A program made the translations under genes and the position numbers. The notes under the pieces are model-generated. The model worked only from the letters and a program-made list of their open reading frames with translations. It was not told the DNA's origin and ran no database searches. From Mytilus edulis (taxonomy: Eukaryota; Mollusca; Bivalvia; Mytilida; Mytilidae), in the NCBI RefSeq assembly GCF_963676685.1, contig NC_092350.1, forward strand, positions 64,969,674 to 65,033,673: a stretch of DNA of 64,000 bases. Direction: 5' to 3'. Below, piece after piece: positions 23,236 to 35,800 of the stretch. Position 1 is the first letter of the stretch. Every line of letters starts with the position of its first letter.

Positions 23236-24766
23236 GTAGCAATATTAACTTTAAGAATATCTGTAATCTTACAAGACATTTTTTTAGTTATAAGTCTTTG
23301 GTACTAATATTTAAAATGTAGTAGGATTCAAATGTGTTCATGTTCAGCCTTTGTCAAAATTGATATCAAATTTTTCATGTAGGTAACCATACAAACTCTT
23401 CGTTCGATAAATATAAAAGATGCAACTGTTTGATGAACGACACTGTTGCCTGTTTTAAAAGAAACTTTACCGTTTTGTAACATACATCTATCTTACCTTC
23501 GGTGGCTGTCCTAATTGTCAGGCATCAATCTTCATGATCTACGTCCAACAACTGTGCACACAGCATTTTGAAATTTTTTCTTTGCCAGAATATAAAGAAG
23601 ATATTGAAACATGAAACATGAAAACTTAATTAAACGCCTATTTCTACATATACAATATGTATTCAATGGCGTTGTACATAAATGACATATAAAATACAAA
23701 AATACTAAACAAAAATACAATATGTATGTACAATACCAAAAATTGAAAATTTATACTGTGATACACAAGAAAAAAGTCAGAAAAGTTCAAAATAATTTTG
23801 GAAATACAATGTTTTCAACCGACATTTAAAAATATCCAAAGATTCAGAGTTTCTTACATTTGTACCTAGTTCATTCCACAATTTTGGCCCAGTAGTACTA
23901 AAGCTTCTATCTGAAAAAGTTTTCTTTTTGTTATATGGGACTGCATAACAACCAATAGATGACTCTGACGACCTTAATGAACGTTTCGACACTTGAGGAT
24001 TTAACAAATTGATCAAATAAGACGGTGCATTACCTACATGACAGTTGTACATGTATGTTAAGATTTTAAATGTAATTCTGGCTTTGATCGGAAGCCAGTG
24101 TAAGTCAAACAATGCCTGCTTGGCACTGTCATACTTAGAACGGTTTAACACAAGTTTGGCACACATATTCTGTATACGTTGCAATTTATATAAATCAGTT
24201 TGTGAAACTCCAAAAAGTATAACATTGCAATAATCTAAATGTGAAATAACCAAAGATAAGACCAAAGTTTCAGTTGCTTCTTTCGATAGATAGGATCTTA
24301 TGCACTTTATTTTGTAGTAGTTCATCATTGCTGTCTTACATTTTTTAGTAATATGGTCTTTGAAGTTTAGAGTCTCATCCAGAAAAGCTCCTAAGTACCG
24401 TATACATGTTTTTGATTTTATAACATCTCCACAAATGATTATTTCTTTTGTCTGACATTTAGAGAGTTGTTGTCGACTGCCAAAGAGAATAAACTCTGTT
24501 TTCGCATTGTTCATTTTTAGTTTGTTACTGTTTCACCGTAAGTGAATAAAGCAATTACTCACGTTATTTGATGAAACTGACCTGTGACTGTAAAATATGA
24601 ACAAACGTATTTGTTTTGTCATATTACACATACATTACATACATTACGGAAACAATCATTACAAAACGACAATTTACACTTAGCTGTTATGTTTATTATT
24701 GTGTGAGTTGTTGTCTTTTTGACATATTCCCAATTCAATTCTCATTCTTTTTAAAACTTATTTTAG
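23236..24766 (+). other. TIR-splitting intron of the second copy, phase 1
   Basis: The intron runs from GTAGCA to a TATTTTAG acceptor. Position and phase are the same as in the first copy, which supports the duplication. It contains a truncated LINE (23530-24531). Confidence 0.85.
23530..24531 (-). mobile_element. 5'-truncated CR1/L2-type LINE fragment
   Basis: The minus-strand frame 24514-23777 (245 codons) is the C-terminal part of a non-LTR reverse transcriptase. It begins NNAKTEFILFGS, just after the active-site region, then has CIRYLGAFLDETLNF, the HLDYCNVILFG block, LHWLPIKARITFKIL, APSYLINLL and GPKLWNELGTNVRNSES, all familiar from CR1/L2/jockey-like LINEs of molluscs. A stop precedes it near 24530 and the endonuclease and catalytic YADD segments are missing. 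This is a dead 5'-truncated insertion with its own 3' UTR down to about 23530. Confidence 0.85.
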
Positions 24767-25074
24767 GTTTTCCTGGTATCGATTATGAATCCAGTTCATC
24801 GTTGTTGAAGACTACAATAGACGGTATCAATAAAAGTCGAACAAGCATACTTGTTCTATCTAAAGACTTACTGACGAGGGAATGGTGTTTGTTAAAGCCG
24901 ATAGTTACAGAAATACTACAGAAAAGATCGGACTCTCTATTTATCATTTTACTCGAAACGTGTGATGTGCCGTCGGAGATAGATGATACACGTTTATCAT
25001 ACTTTGATTTCACTGACGAGATGAACATTCCTTTCGAAATTCAACATTTGAAGTTGGCTTTACTAGAAAACTGA
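24767..25074 (+). pseudogene. Second TPR-TIR copy, last exon (rest of TIR domain)
   Basis: The exon follows a TTTTAG acceptor in phase 1; the junction codon is GGT (Gly). It codes for 102 residues and a TGA stop. IDGINKSRTSILVLS and LTREWCLLK match the first copy closely, including Lys instead of the usual catalytic Glu. CDVPSEID and YFDFTDE are also shared. The frame is intact, so this exon could still be used if the locus is transcribed; it is listed as part of a broken gene because the first half of the TPR exon is gone. Confidence 0.8.
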
Positions 25075-25079
25075 TTGAT

Positions 25080-25900
25080 TGAAGACAAAATCATCTGTTC
25101 TATTCATTCTCATATTTTGAATTCTGAAGACGTCACTCTAATTTTGATTTGAGGAACATCTATACATTACACTGTTCCTGTGTTTATTAGCTGTTGCTGT
25201 GCAAATTTCAATGATTCTGTGTTACGAGACATTTTTATCCTTTGTTTTGCAATTAGTATTATTCACATGTAGACTCTCATCTTTTGAAGTATCCTAATGT
25301 GATCTGCATTTGTAGTCAATGAGAAAGTTTACGAAATCAATCTGACTGATGGAATCTTACAATTCATAATAAATGTCTGTTACTTTCATTATCATTGTTA
25401 ACTTGGAATGCATTCATACGTACTATGCTTAATATGATTAAAAAAAAAACTTCCTGGAAATTGGCTTACCATCAATTTTTTCTTTTGCCTCTATTTTGTT
25501 TTACAATGCTAATTAATATAATAAGATATTGCTTATGTTCAATGTTCATGTTTATTATAGAGGTATGTCGTACCATGATATGCAGATTTCAAAACTTGTA
25601 TTTATCTATGACAACTTATACTCAGAAAAGCTTAACAAAAACGTTCAGCTATTTCTATCATCTTACAACGTGAACAGTCGCTCTAAAATACAACAGACAT
25701 GATAGCAAGTATTTAAAATGTTAAACTATTATTATTTATTTGTTTGTATTTATCAATGGAGGTTGTGTGTCTTTTTAACACAAGTTTGACTTTTTGTCCT
25801 GGTGAATTCATGTTTTTTTTAAACGGTCTGGGGAACTGAAGATTCAGACACACAATACATTGTGTTTTATTTAAAAAAAAACGGTAAAAAATTTAATAGC
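25080..25900. other. Gene-free flank of the second TPR-TIR copy
   Basis: I see nothing supportable here. The 92-codon frame at 25395-25673 has no recognisable domain and arises in AT-rich sequence. Confidence 0.4.
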
Positions 25901-25904
25901 ACAA

Positions 25905-26545
25905 TTATGTAGCTGGTCAGTATAAACCATATATTTGGTTTTAAGATCTTACTTACAGACCCTGGAATTTGTCAATATATGTTTGTTACCAGACCATTTT
26001 TTTCAATAAATGGTACTCATACACCGTGTACATGGTCATTTGATGTTACTTATAGACAGTCTAATGAGGCAACGAATTTTAGTAACATATCATGTACTTT
26101 TGTGAATAGAAGTTGACAATATACCAAGTAGGTCAAGAAACATGATACATGATTATTATAGAACATCTACTTGCATGAACAGATGTTAGTTACATACCAT
26201 GTATTTAGGTGATTCATGTTACTTTAAAACCATGTATTTTGGCACTAGATCATTATTTGTTCAACATTTGCTGGTAACAAACCATTAATCTTGTCAATAT
26301 ATATTACTGACAATATTTGGATCACTACTATATGGTTATAGACTATGTAATTGGGTTGTACATATTACTTATAGGCTTTAAATTTGGTCAATAGATGTCG
26401 GTAATGGACCATGTAAGCGGTCAGTAAATGTTGATAATATAGTTGGTCGTTAAATGTCCAGACTATTTATAAACCACGTTGTAGCTGGTCTATATATGTT
26501 GGAAGTATACCACGACTAATATACCAGGTGTTTGGTCAAACAGAA
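25905..26545. repeat. Degenerate minisatellite of ACCATGTATTTGGTCA-like units
   Basis: Over about 640 bp a loose unit recurs: ACCATGTA, TTTGGTC, then AATATATGTT or GATGTTACTTATAG. Clear instances are near 25925, 25980, 26030, 26200, 26230, 26400, 26430 and 26480. Spacing varies between about 30 and 60 bp and the units are strongly diverged, so this is an old tandem array. No coding role is apparent. Confidence 0.55.
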
Positions 26546-26559
26546 GTGAGAAAGTACAT

Positions 26560-28870
26560 TGTATAAATATATTTTTTGTCCGCTAAATAAGTTACTAAAC
26601 GAGTTCTTATTATTTTTTCTCAAAAATAATCATTTTTTTCATTTTTATTATTTTCAAAATATAAATGTGTTATATAAATTTAATTTCATACTAGACCATT
26701 AAGTTTTATTACAGATGATTGAAAAGCCTTTTGTTTAGTGGTGATGGTGTGTTAGTTTGATTTATATCATTTTCCGGTTGTTTGTATATAGATAAGACCG
26801 TAGTATTCAGTTGGTTTTCCTGTCTGAATTCTTGTCATTAGTCATCTAGTTAGTTGTCTAGTTATTAAGTTTTGTCGTTGTTAATTATTACATCGGATGA
26901 ATGAGAACTAATAAAGGTCTCAAAACAAGTTGCATAATGTATGTTCACTTACAACACTAAAAAGCAGTTATGATTAAGGTTATTATATAGGTTTGTCGTT
27001 TTTAGCTATGGCGTTGTTAGTTTATTTTCGATTGATGAGTTGACTCTCCCGATCGTATCTTTTGCCTCTCTTATTCAATGAAACTCATGTTTTCTATTTT
27101 TGAAAAAAGCGCTTGGTTTTTGTTTTGAAGGAACGATTGATTTCATTAAATATTTCCTGAAGGCTTAGTTGACTTCTCCATAGGGTATCAATTGTATTAT
27201 GTATTCTTGTTCTATCGTTTCATGTTTTTCATTCATTTGTATCTTGTTGTTCAAATTTAAATGTACAAGGAAAACATTGTTTATTTTAAATATAATTTGT
27301 ACTTTGAATATGTTGCACTTCACAAATCGCCTTCTTGGTTCTCTTTAAATTAATACATTGTCTTATAAATGGTAAAATACACAAGATATTCCTTATCTCG
27401 TACAAATGAATATGATAAATCCTGCGGTTTGTTGTAAGTGGACAGAATTATTATTTTTATTATCATAATATTAAAACCATTCTATATAATATTGGTATAT
27501 TCATTCGCCCTTCAATCATACTACAATCAGAAAGATACAAAAAGAATATTCTAACTCGTAAGTCGAAAATAAATTGATAACGCGATGGTCACATTCGACT
27601 AAAAGGAGAACGACATGAGGAACATATCCCCTATCATCTGTAAAATGTACATTCCATAACAGTTTACCAACATTTTATGTCGTTCGTAAGATTTACAAAT
27701 AAATGATATCAGCTGGACCACTTTGAACTCTGGTTATGATAGTCTCCTCGTGAGCAACCATACTACTGCAATCGTCAACTCATATCTATTTTTTTCATTG
27801 ACTTTAACAAAAATGTGTTTGTGTAGTAAATATAAAAGATAAACACATATTCATGTGCTTTTGTTGTTGCCAAAGGCTAGTCACAATTTAGTACAACGGA
27901 AGACAATTCATAAAGAATCAATGAGCAGTCAGGTAAAACGGTGAACATTCATTCTAAGTTTTAACCTACCGTGTATCGATACAAGTTTAAAGATTTTGAC
28001 AACAACAACAATTTAGATAAAAATGTGTCGATTCATGTACAATTTTAAATAAGCGTTTTATGTTATCTTGAGGTTTATGTCTGACGCAAAAAAGCTATAA
28101 AATGGAGGTTAAGGGCATTTTATTGTATGAAAAGACCGTCTTTCAAGAAAATGTTTGATAACGTACCGTATTGTCTGTGCATCCATTCACATGTCATATA
28201 TATGAACAATCTACATGTAAGAACCAGCGATAGCTTTTATAAAATAGCTTTACACTCTATTTGATATGTAAATGAGTAGTGGAAAGCTTTCTCTTTATTA
28301 CGGTTTTGATTTTTCGGGCTACAATACATAAGTTACTAGGAAATCATTAACATATCGGTACTAATTCCAGTTTGTTTTGCCTGAACTTTTGAAGCATTCG
28401 CATTATTGTTTTGACAACTATTAAGCTGATTTGGACATTAAACTGTCATTCATGTAAGCGACAAAAGAGAGCTTTGTTACCATCTATCTTGGGAGTGAAG
28501 ACGGGACAGTGTCATATTCTAATGATAACATTCTAGATACGATTTCTTCTAAATATACGATGTATTTGACCTTGCATTTATTTTGGTGCACATGGCGTAA
28601 TGAGGGTCCTAAATGGTGATGTTTATATAATTACAGGTTTGATTCTATTGCATACATGTACTACTATAGACTCAGGAATATCAATATATACATCGCTGTA
28701 AATTTAATCGAAATTTATTCATTCAAGTGAGAGGTGTTTCCCAAATCTGATGAAATATTTGTTTTTAAAAAGGACTTAACCTTAAGTATGAATTTAATAA
28801 GTTTCTAAACAGACGGTTTTTTATTACCAGTTCAGTATCTCGGATTTAAAGAAAAACAAAGAAAACATTG
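26560..28870. other. Gene-free AT-rich sequence with repeat fragments
   Basis: No gene is seen. A repeat-like piece with TTAGTTTATTTTCGAT and GAGTTGACTCTCCCGATCG near 27015-27065 resembles the piece near 45230 (TCAGTTTATTTTCGATCTAT). Confidence 0.4.
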
Positions 28871-28879
28871 AATATGTTT

Positions 28880-28990
28880 GTTTATTCATGGCTAAATGTA
28901 TAGGGGTAGTGTTGAGAACGCACAAAACATGATTGACCCCACGGCATTTTTTGCGTTTACCTAAAATAAGGAGCCTCCGGCCTTTGTCGG
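28880..28990 (+). repeat. Repeat family C, partial copy
   Basis: The stretch holds GACCCCACGGCATTTTTTGC and GGAGCCTCCGGCCTTTGT, matching the order of 3115-3165 at low identity. It carries no gene. Confidence 0.5.
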
Positions 28991-29069
28991 CATTCACATA
29001 GAAAAATACCGAAATATTGCTAAAAGAAATAACGGATTGGAACACAAAGATCGCCGAATAGAAATTAGA

Positions 29070-29690
29070 TATTAAGATTTGGGGAAAACCTAGATAACGG
29101 ATAAGTAATTTGAGATATCAGAAACACAATCTGAGATCACGAATTTAATACATTTGTGTAAGTTTCCTTGAAGCCTTCTGCATGTTCAGTCGCTAACTGT
29201 GTACTCGATTAATGAAGGGAAACTTATAGACGTTTTGGATTTAAAGATGCTAATCCTGGTACCATTTATAAGTGTTTACATGACACATAGTGCTAATATA
29301 TCTGAATAATTATTTAAATTATTATAACTGTGTATAGTAAGTGTACTATTTCGACTGTTGAGATTGACTTGATTAATTGTTAATCTAAAACACTGAATAT
29401 GATTTTAATTATTTATTTGTTAAATGCCACGATACGGGGTCTCATTATCAATTCAAATGAATACCTCGTATTTAACCTGCTACAGTGTTTTAAAAAGCCG
29501 AAGAGATTCATACCGATTGTCATCACATTTAACTGTATATATATTGACAATATCTCCATTAGAGCAACTTCTAATTGTGTATTCATTCTGGGAGGAGATA
29601 TACATACAGAATTTAGAGAAATTATACAATAATTAAAAATCTTTCGACTAGTAAAGATCTATTTTGATATAAAAATATGAAAACTCAGTT
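29070..29690. other. Gene-free AT-rich sequence
   Basis: Two overlapping 70-77 codon frames at 29399-29636 have no recognisable domain and no splice or start context, so they are not called. Confidence 0.35.
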
Positions 29691-29699
29691 TAAAATGTT

Positions 29700-30530
29700 A
29701 GTTCCTATGGCTTTATGATGGATTAATATGAATTTGAAGCAAAGGTCAAAATGTAAAATGTCCAATTAGCCTATGACCTTGACATAAATTTCAAGGCCAC
29801 AAACAAAGTTCCTAAAATCAAGAGACCCTAGGTCTTTAATATGTATGGGTAATGAGTTATATCACTTTACACGTAATTTTAAATAAAGGATGGGTGAAAG
29901 TACCCGTTCAACCAAAATATATAAGTAACGGCATATCGCAACTAACAATTTAGTAAACATAATTTGTCGATATGTGCTTCAAAATAAGCCAAAATAAGGC
30001 AAAAACAAAATTTAGAATATGACCTTGACCATTGACTTTGACCTAATTTTCATTTTTTTAGACCTCAAATCAAAAGACCTTAGGTCTCTATCACTTATGG
30101 TTTACCAGTTAGAAACGCATTTCACTGATATCACATACATAAGGGGGAATAACTCTCATATGGAGTCTCCTGATAGCTTCGGTTAAAATCAAACTCCTAA
30201 TCCTGAAGATGTAACGAGCAATTCGGTGAAATAAATTTGTCGTAATCTTTTATGGTTGGGAAGGAGTAGTGGCCACAAGAAAAACAGTGTATGTGGAGAT
30301 AATCTTACAACATAAAGTATTTGGTTATGTCTTTGTCAATTTTAAAGCGTATAAACTATACGGTATCATATTCCAAAAATCTTAGCGACATTTTTTGAAA
30401 CATCATTACTACACACAAAAAAAAAATGAGGTGGAAGAAAAAAAAAGTAATAATAATAATAATTATCAGAACAAAATCAATAGGTCTTTTCACGGAAAGG
30501 TGGAAAGACCTAAATATACTTATTATGTAC
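29700..30530 (+). repeat. GACCTTGAC-type repeat with a terminal hairpin
   Basis: Two related halves follow each other: GCCTATGACCTTGACATAAA, AAGAGACCCTAGGTCT (29819) and later AATATGACCTTGACCATTGA, CAAAAGACCTTAGGTCTCT (30069). Each is followed by a TATCACTT or GGTTTACCAGTTA-like segment. At 30481-30512 there is a near-perfect hairpin, TAGGTCTTTTCAC with its complement GTGGAAAGACCTA. This looks like an old duplicated repeat of unknown class. Confidence 0.5.
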
Positions 30531-32300
30531 GAAAAGCGGACTTTAAAAGGTTCATTCCCATATTGCCATAAGTTTCGGTAAGATGTTTATTGTTAGACTG
30601 ATAATACAACAAATCAATGATCGACAAATTCATTGTTCACGTAATTTATAAAACAGAAACCATAAAACAATATCAATTACTGAATACAATAAGAAAATGT
30701 CTTTATACTGCAATCAGTTATTTTACTATCAGAAATGTGGTGCAGTACCTTAATGTTGTTGAAACTCGACAAACAGTGCGTAAAAGGACGAAAGAAAAAC
30801 ACAACTATTTGTCCTTCAGTATCCACAAAAAGACGCCTCATTGAGAATAGTTACCAGCATAATTATAGCCATTACTATGTAATCGTTTCCAAATATTAAA
30901 TATAGTATATAGGTATATTTGCATTTAATAGAGCTTTCTTACAAATTGAGGAAAGGTACGTATGCTTGACGAATCATACGTAAGACTCGTTTAAGGGATC
31001 CTTTCTTTTGACATATTTAAATAATTATAGTCGTGGAACTTCGGAGAATTATCCTACATGCAACGACACTTATCAAATTGGATTTTTCTTGGGATATATT
31101 TAGGATTTCGGGACGTACGATAGGTTAAAATATGATACCACCAGGTCGGAGGAGATAACACTTCACAATATCCTAAATATAGAGTAGTCAGACGAAAACA
31201 TTTCCCCTAATAGACTAAAAATCGGCCCTCTTCAATATTACAATGTTGCACTGTTTAACCTAAAAAAAAGTCAAAGCAAATACATTGTCTTCTTCCCTTA
31301 CAGAAAAATGAGAAAAATCAAAGCACAAATACTTCCTTGATTCAAAATTTACAACGCTCAAAATAATAAAATGTAAATGAAGAAAACAAGATGATCTTCA
31401 AACTATGCCATATGCTGGTGCTCGTTTAATAACTTTTGAATCATTGCCTCTCCCCTGGTAATATTCATTGCTCCCCCTTAATGTGTATATATGATACACC
31501 GGAGCAATTGAAGGGTTGTTTTAGTGTATAATTACGTTTTGCCTATTGTCCTGAACCTTCATGAAATATTAGCCACTGGACGATAAGTGACAACTTTGCG
31601 TCTATCTTCCAAACATGTGTACTGTTAAATCGTCATCATAAAATCCACAAAATTGTAGATTTATTTTCTAGATATACAAAATCTGTTTTTCTAGATTTAT
31701 TAAACATTTCTTTTTAAAAACATTGTAGCATATTTTTTTAGCAAATCTCCATATTCCACTTTGACAATTTGCTGAAAGTTTACTATAAAAAATAAAAATA
31801 AATGTGAATCTTGTCGTTAACTTTAGACTAACGTACTTCAATAATGCCATTGAAATGTTAATCGTGAAACTCGTGCTTAAAAAAATCCCGCGGAAATGTG
31901 TGTACTCGTGGTTTACGTCAGTAACGTATCGGACGTAAGTGTATTTGACACTATTTTTCTCTGTTTGATTATATAAAAATCGTGTATTATTTACGATATC
32001 ATTATTTTTGAAAAAATAAACTTGATTTAGAAAAGAATGCTGTTTTACTGGATAAAACAAAGACTCTTTTAACTGTTATTGTGGAAATGAAATACGTGCT
32101 CCCTTTACGTTCGTTCGTACCTTTCGTCAATTTGTAAGAAAGCTCTATAAGGACATAAGTTACTGTAATGTAATACGGTTGCATTGATGACTTAAACAGT
32201 GTCAGAAATCTTACAGTGATGCTATAATGTTTAGAAAAAAATCTTTTTTAGAGATAAAAAGCTGTAAAATGTCACTTTCCTATCTCTTACCATTATCATG
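30531..32300. other. Gene-free AT-rich sequence
   Basis: No gene is supported; the 130-codon minus-strand frame at 31668-32060 has no recognisable domain. A short motif near 31555-31600 with GCCACTGGACG recurs near 46720 and, inverted, near 60290. Confidence 0.35.
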
Positions 32301-32324
32301 GTATATATTAAAAAAATAGAAAAA

Positions 32325-32480
32325 TAACGAACGCCAAGAAACATTTAAATCGGGAAGCCCAATTTAAAAATTGAAAGCTAAAACTCATCAAAAGAATGGC
32401 AACAGCGTCATATATCTGACTTTGGAAAGTAATATCCTTATATTGAAATTGATGGAATACACCTGGTTGTGTAACTAGCA
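32325..32480 (-). repeat. Repeat family B, copy 1
   Basis: The minus strand reads GGCTTCCCGATTTAAATG and a GTCAGATATATGACGCTG block, matching 32635-32800 in tandem and, more loosely, 38820-39110 and 52155-52420. The two neighbouring minus-strand ORFs here (84 and 83 codons) arise from this duplication and are not genes. Confidence 0.55.
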
Positions 32481-32634
32481 AAACCACGTATTTGCACATA
32501 CACACAAATAAAAAAGTGCCACAAATACAACTGATTTGGTTGATGCATAGATACCGAGCCACGCTAAACGGACTTTATCAACTACATCCGCCAAACAGAA
32601 AATAAACAGTTATATAACCAAATAAGACGAATTC

Positions 32635-32800
32635 CTTGGACATTTAATATCGGGAGGTCGCAAAATAAAAAGCTTAAACCCATAAAGGAAATTGGAAACA
32701 ACTGATATATTCCGGATTTGGTACAGGAAATTTCTGATATTGAAAAAAGTCGATTAAACCACATTGCGACTATTTTTTGTTTAGATTGTATGTGAATGTG
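32635..32800 (-). repeat. Repeat family B, copy 2
   Basis: This carries the same order of blocks as 32325-32480: ATTTAATATCGGGAGGTCGC, AAGCTTAAACCCAT, then GGAAACAACTGATATATTCC and TTTGGTACAGGAA. It is a direct neighbour copy about 310 bp away. Confidence 0.55.
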
Positions 32801-32809
32801 TCTATGATT

Positions 32810-35800
32810 AAAAATATACATAAAAAGTATCAACTTCTACTTTTCTTTTCGGAAAAAAGCAACAAATTGATTAGTTAAACAACTACGCGTTAATAACATG
32901 TACACGCCATATATAAATCTTAGTCCTGCTTTGTACAAGAACAACACGCAGAGCTAGATTTGAAATGTGTCAGCTGGCATAAGGACATATTCACACATTT
33001 ATATTGAATATGACATATGTCGGTCTTATTTGTTTGTCTGTAAGAATCAAACAGCAGAGCATGATGCTGGGACTTGACAATTATACACATATCCGGTTGC
33101 TTCGGTATATTCTGTGATTACGGTCAATTACAAGGTTTCAAAACTTAATGTTATCCATGCATCACTATAAATTGTCAAGTTAATTAAAATATGCTAAACA
33201 ATTTTCAAGCATCCCACACAAATCTTTATAGTCGGTGTTGTGGAGTTTCCTTTTAATGTAAATATATATGTACCAATTAAGTCGAGTTAACACGTTGCTG
33301 TAAAAATTTCCGAAATAAAAGTCACTGTTATACCAATGTTACAAAATATGATATTATATCTGTATCGTCTAAAGTAAATTAAAATCCTTGTAATATGAAA
33401 CAGTAACCGTCTGCTTTACACATTTTCTTCTGCATGGTTGATAACAAACATTTTCGCATCGGTCACTATTGCGTTAAATGGACGATGCATCATAAACGAA
33501 TTGTTGGGAGATATTAATGAACCGGAAATAATAAATCCGCTGTTTTAAATTAATTGTATAAATCGTAAAAGTTTCAAACCATTTGCAATACATAGATATA
33601 GTATTATAGAAAATTAGGTATTGCATTGAATAAATTAGAGATAAAAATATACGAGAAAAGATTTGAAATTCGCTAATATGAATATCACGCATCTTGCTCG
33701 TAATTTTAGATTGATTAGAATTGAGACAAGCATTCATTAAGTGTATGTATTATTAATTGTTCTAAGTCTGGTAACTGCGATGGTAGTTTTTTATTTTCGT
33801 TTTATGGTGCAGCATCCGAAGTTCCTAAAATCAGTAATGTAACAGATGACTAAAACTACAGTTCTTCTTCATGACGGCATTTACCAGTATTCATATTTTA
33901 AAAAGGAGTACTGACACAAATTCCATTAAACAGGTATTTATTTGTTTTTCATTTTGCAATAACAAATTAATCAATCTTTAACCTTATTCATTTTCCTTAT
34001 ACCTTTGTAGATTGCAAATATAAATTTAATGACATAAGCTTTAGGAAAACTTTTTTAGGTTTAAAGGTCTTCGTTTCAAGTCGTTATGCAAATTATATTT
34101 AATTGTAAACCTGAAAACCTCATTGTAAAGTGTGTATGATCAAATTGTAAAACAATATAATTCTAGCATCAAAAGACTGACATTTGACATAAATACGCCT
34201 AGGGACATAATGTTAATACATGATATGAATCATTACGGTACTCGCATAAAAGACTTTATATAATGTTATAATACCAATCTGATATTAACCGTGGAATTTA
34301 AAAGGATTATTCGGAAAATCTTTTCGAACATTCACATAAAAATACCTTGCATTTGTTAAAAACATAATATATGCAAATTAGTATATGAGGTATATATCTA
34401 AATAACAAGATCAATATCCTGTCGATACAGTAACAAAATCGGGGCACTGACAGAGAAAATGAATAAAAGCAACTCATAATAGACTGCTGACGTGTACTAT
34501 TCATCATTAAATTTTAAAATTACTTGGAATTTTTTTCGGAACCAATGTACCGTTATGAGATGTCGAGCTTTACAAATACTTGACCATTTTTCAGCATGGC
34601 TCTATAAGATTTAAATTACGTCTTCTTTTAGAACCTGTCCAAATAGTATTTACCTTGTTTGACAAAGTGACAAATGGAATAACTGAAAGAAGACATATTT
34701 AAATGTTAAAAATGCAAATAAGAAGGGTGTGATACATTGTGATAATGTGAAATTGTCGAAACTGACATTGCGAGAAATACATATTTTTTCCCTGTTAAAA
34801 TGCTTTGAAAATATCATTATATTTAATTAATTTCTGTATCGCAGATTATTATATTTGTTTTGTTTATTCTGTTTGTAATTATGTTATAATATGTACTGAC
34901 TTCTACACCATTAATCTATTTAGGTCTATATATTTATATTATGTTTGCCGTAGCTGAATTGTGCATTAAATATTTCATGCATGTTTAAACAATTACTTCT
35001 AAACTATCGAACGGATGCAATGGTCAATGGTGTATCAGAAGTTTTGTAGGATTACCCCCCCCCCCAAAAAAAAAAAGAAAGACGTTTCCGTACATTTAGT
35101 AGTATATTGATATCAAATCCCCGTCTGTCCTGGTCGTTGTATAATGGAGACAATAAAGAAATGTTAGTTTGCGTTTTATTTTATTTATGATCCACGGAAT
35201 TCATCAAATAGATATCGGCCGGAAATTATGGGTCGGTTTCTTTTAATAAAATGAAGTACAATTTCATCAACACACGCTACCATATGTACGGATGATGAGC
35301 ATGATTTATTAAATGAAACATATCAAGGAATATATCTGCGAAAAAATAATGAATATTTAATGATATGATTTCGATTTAATTGCACCTTGTCATTAAGAAG
35401 AGATCTTCATTTCGAGAATGGACCACTTCAAAGCATAAATGTGTAATATCATTCATTATCATGTTTTTATGGTTAATGTGGTAAGAGGACACATGCAATA
35501 GAAGACTTCAAAAAGAACAGTTTATTTTAGAAGCTAATTTTAGTATTGATTGCATGGTTTACATCATGTTCATCAATCCAGCAGCTATGTTTTTGATTAA
35601 TGTTTTTTTTAACTATATTTTGAAGTCCAATGGACCTAGTTGCTTTTCCATATTTTCAAAATAAACTCGCTAGCGAAAGATTTAGGAAAAATCAGCTGAG
35701 CTTTTACTATGCTAACTGATGTTTGAAATATGGATCTTTTGAATGACCTAAATTTCAAGTTTATGCACTGCTTAATTTTACTTTAAATCTACATGTACAC

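Noticed and set aside
32308..32833. Two neighbouring minus-strand ORFs that look like a tandem gene pair
   Set aside because: They are parts of duplicated family B repeats also found elsewhere in non-coding form.
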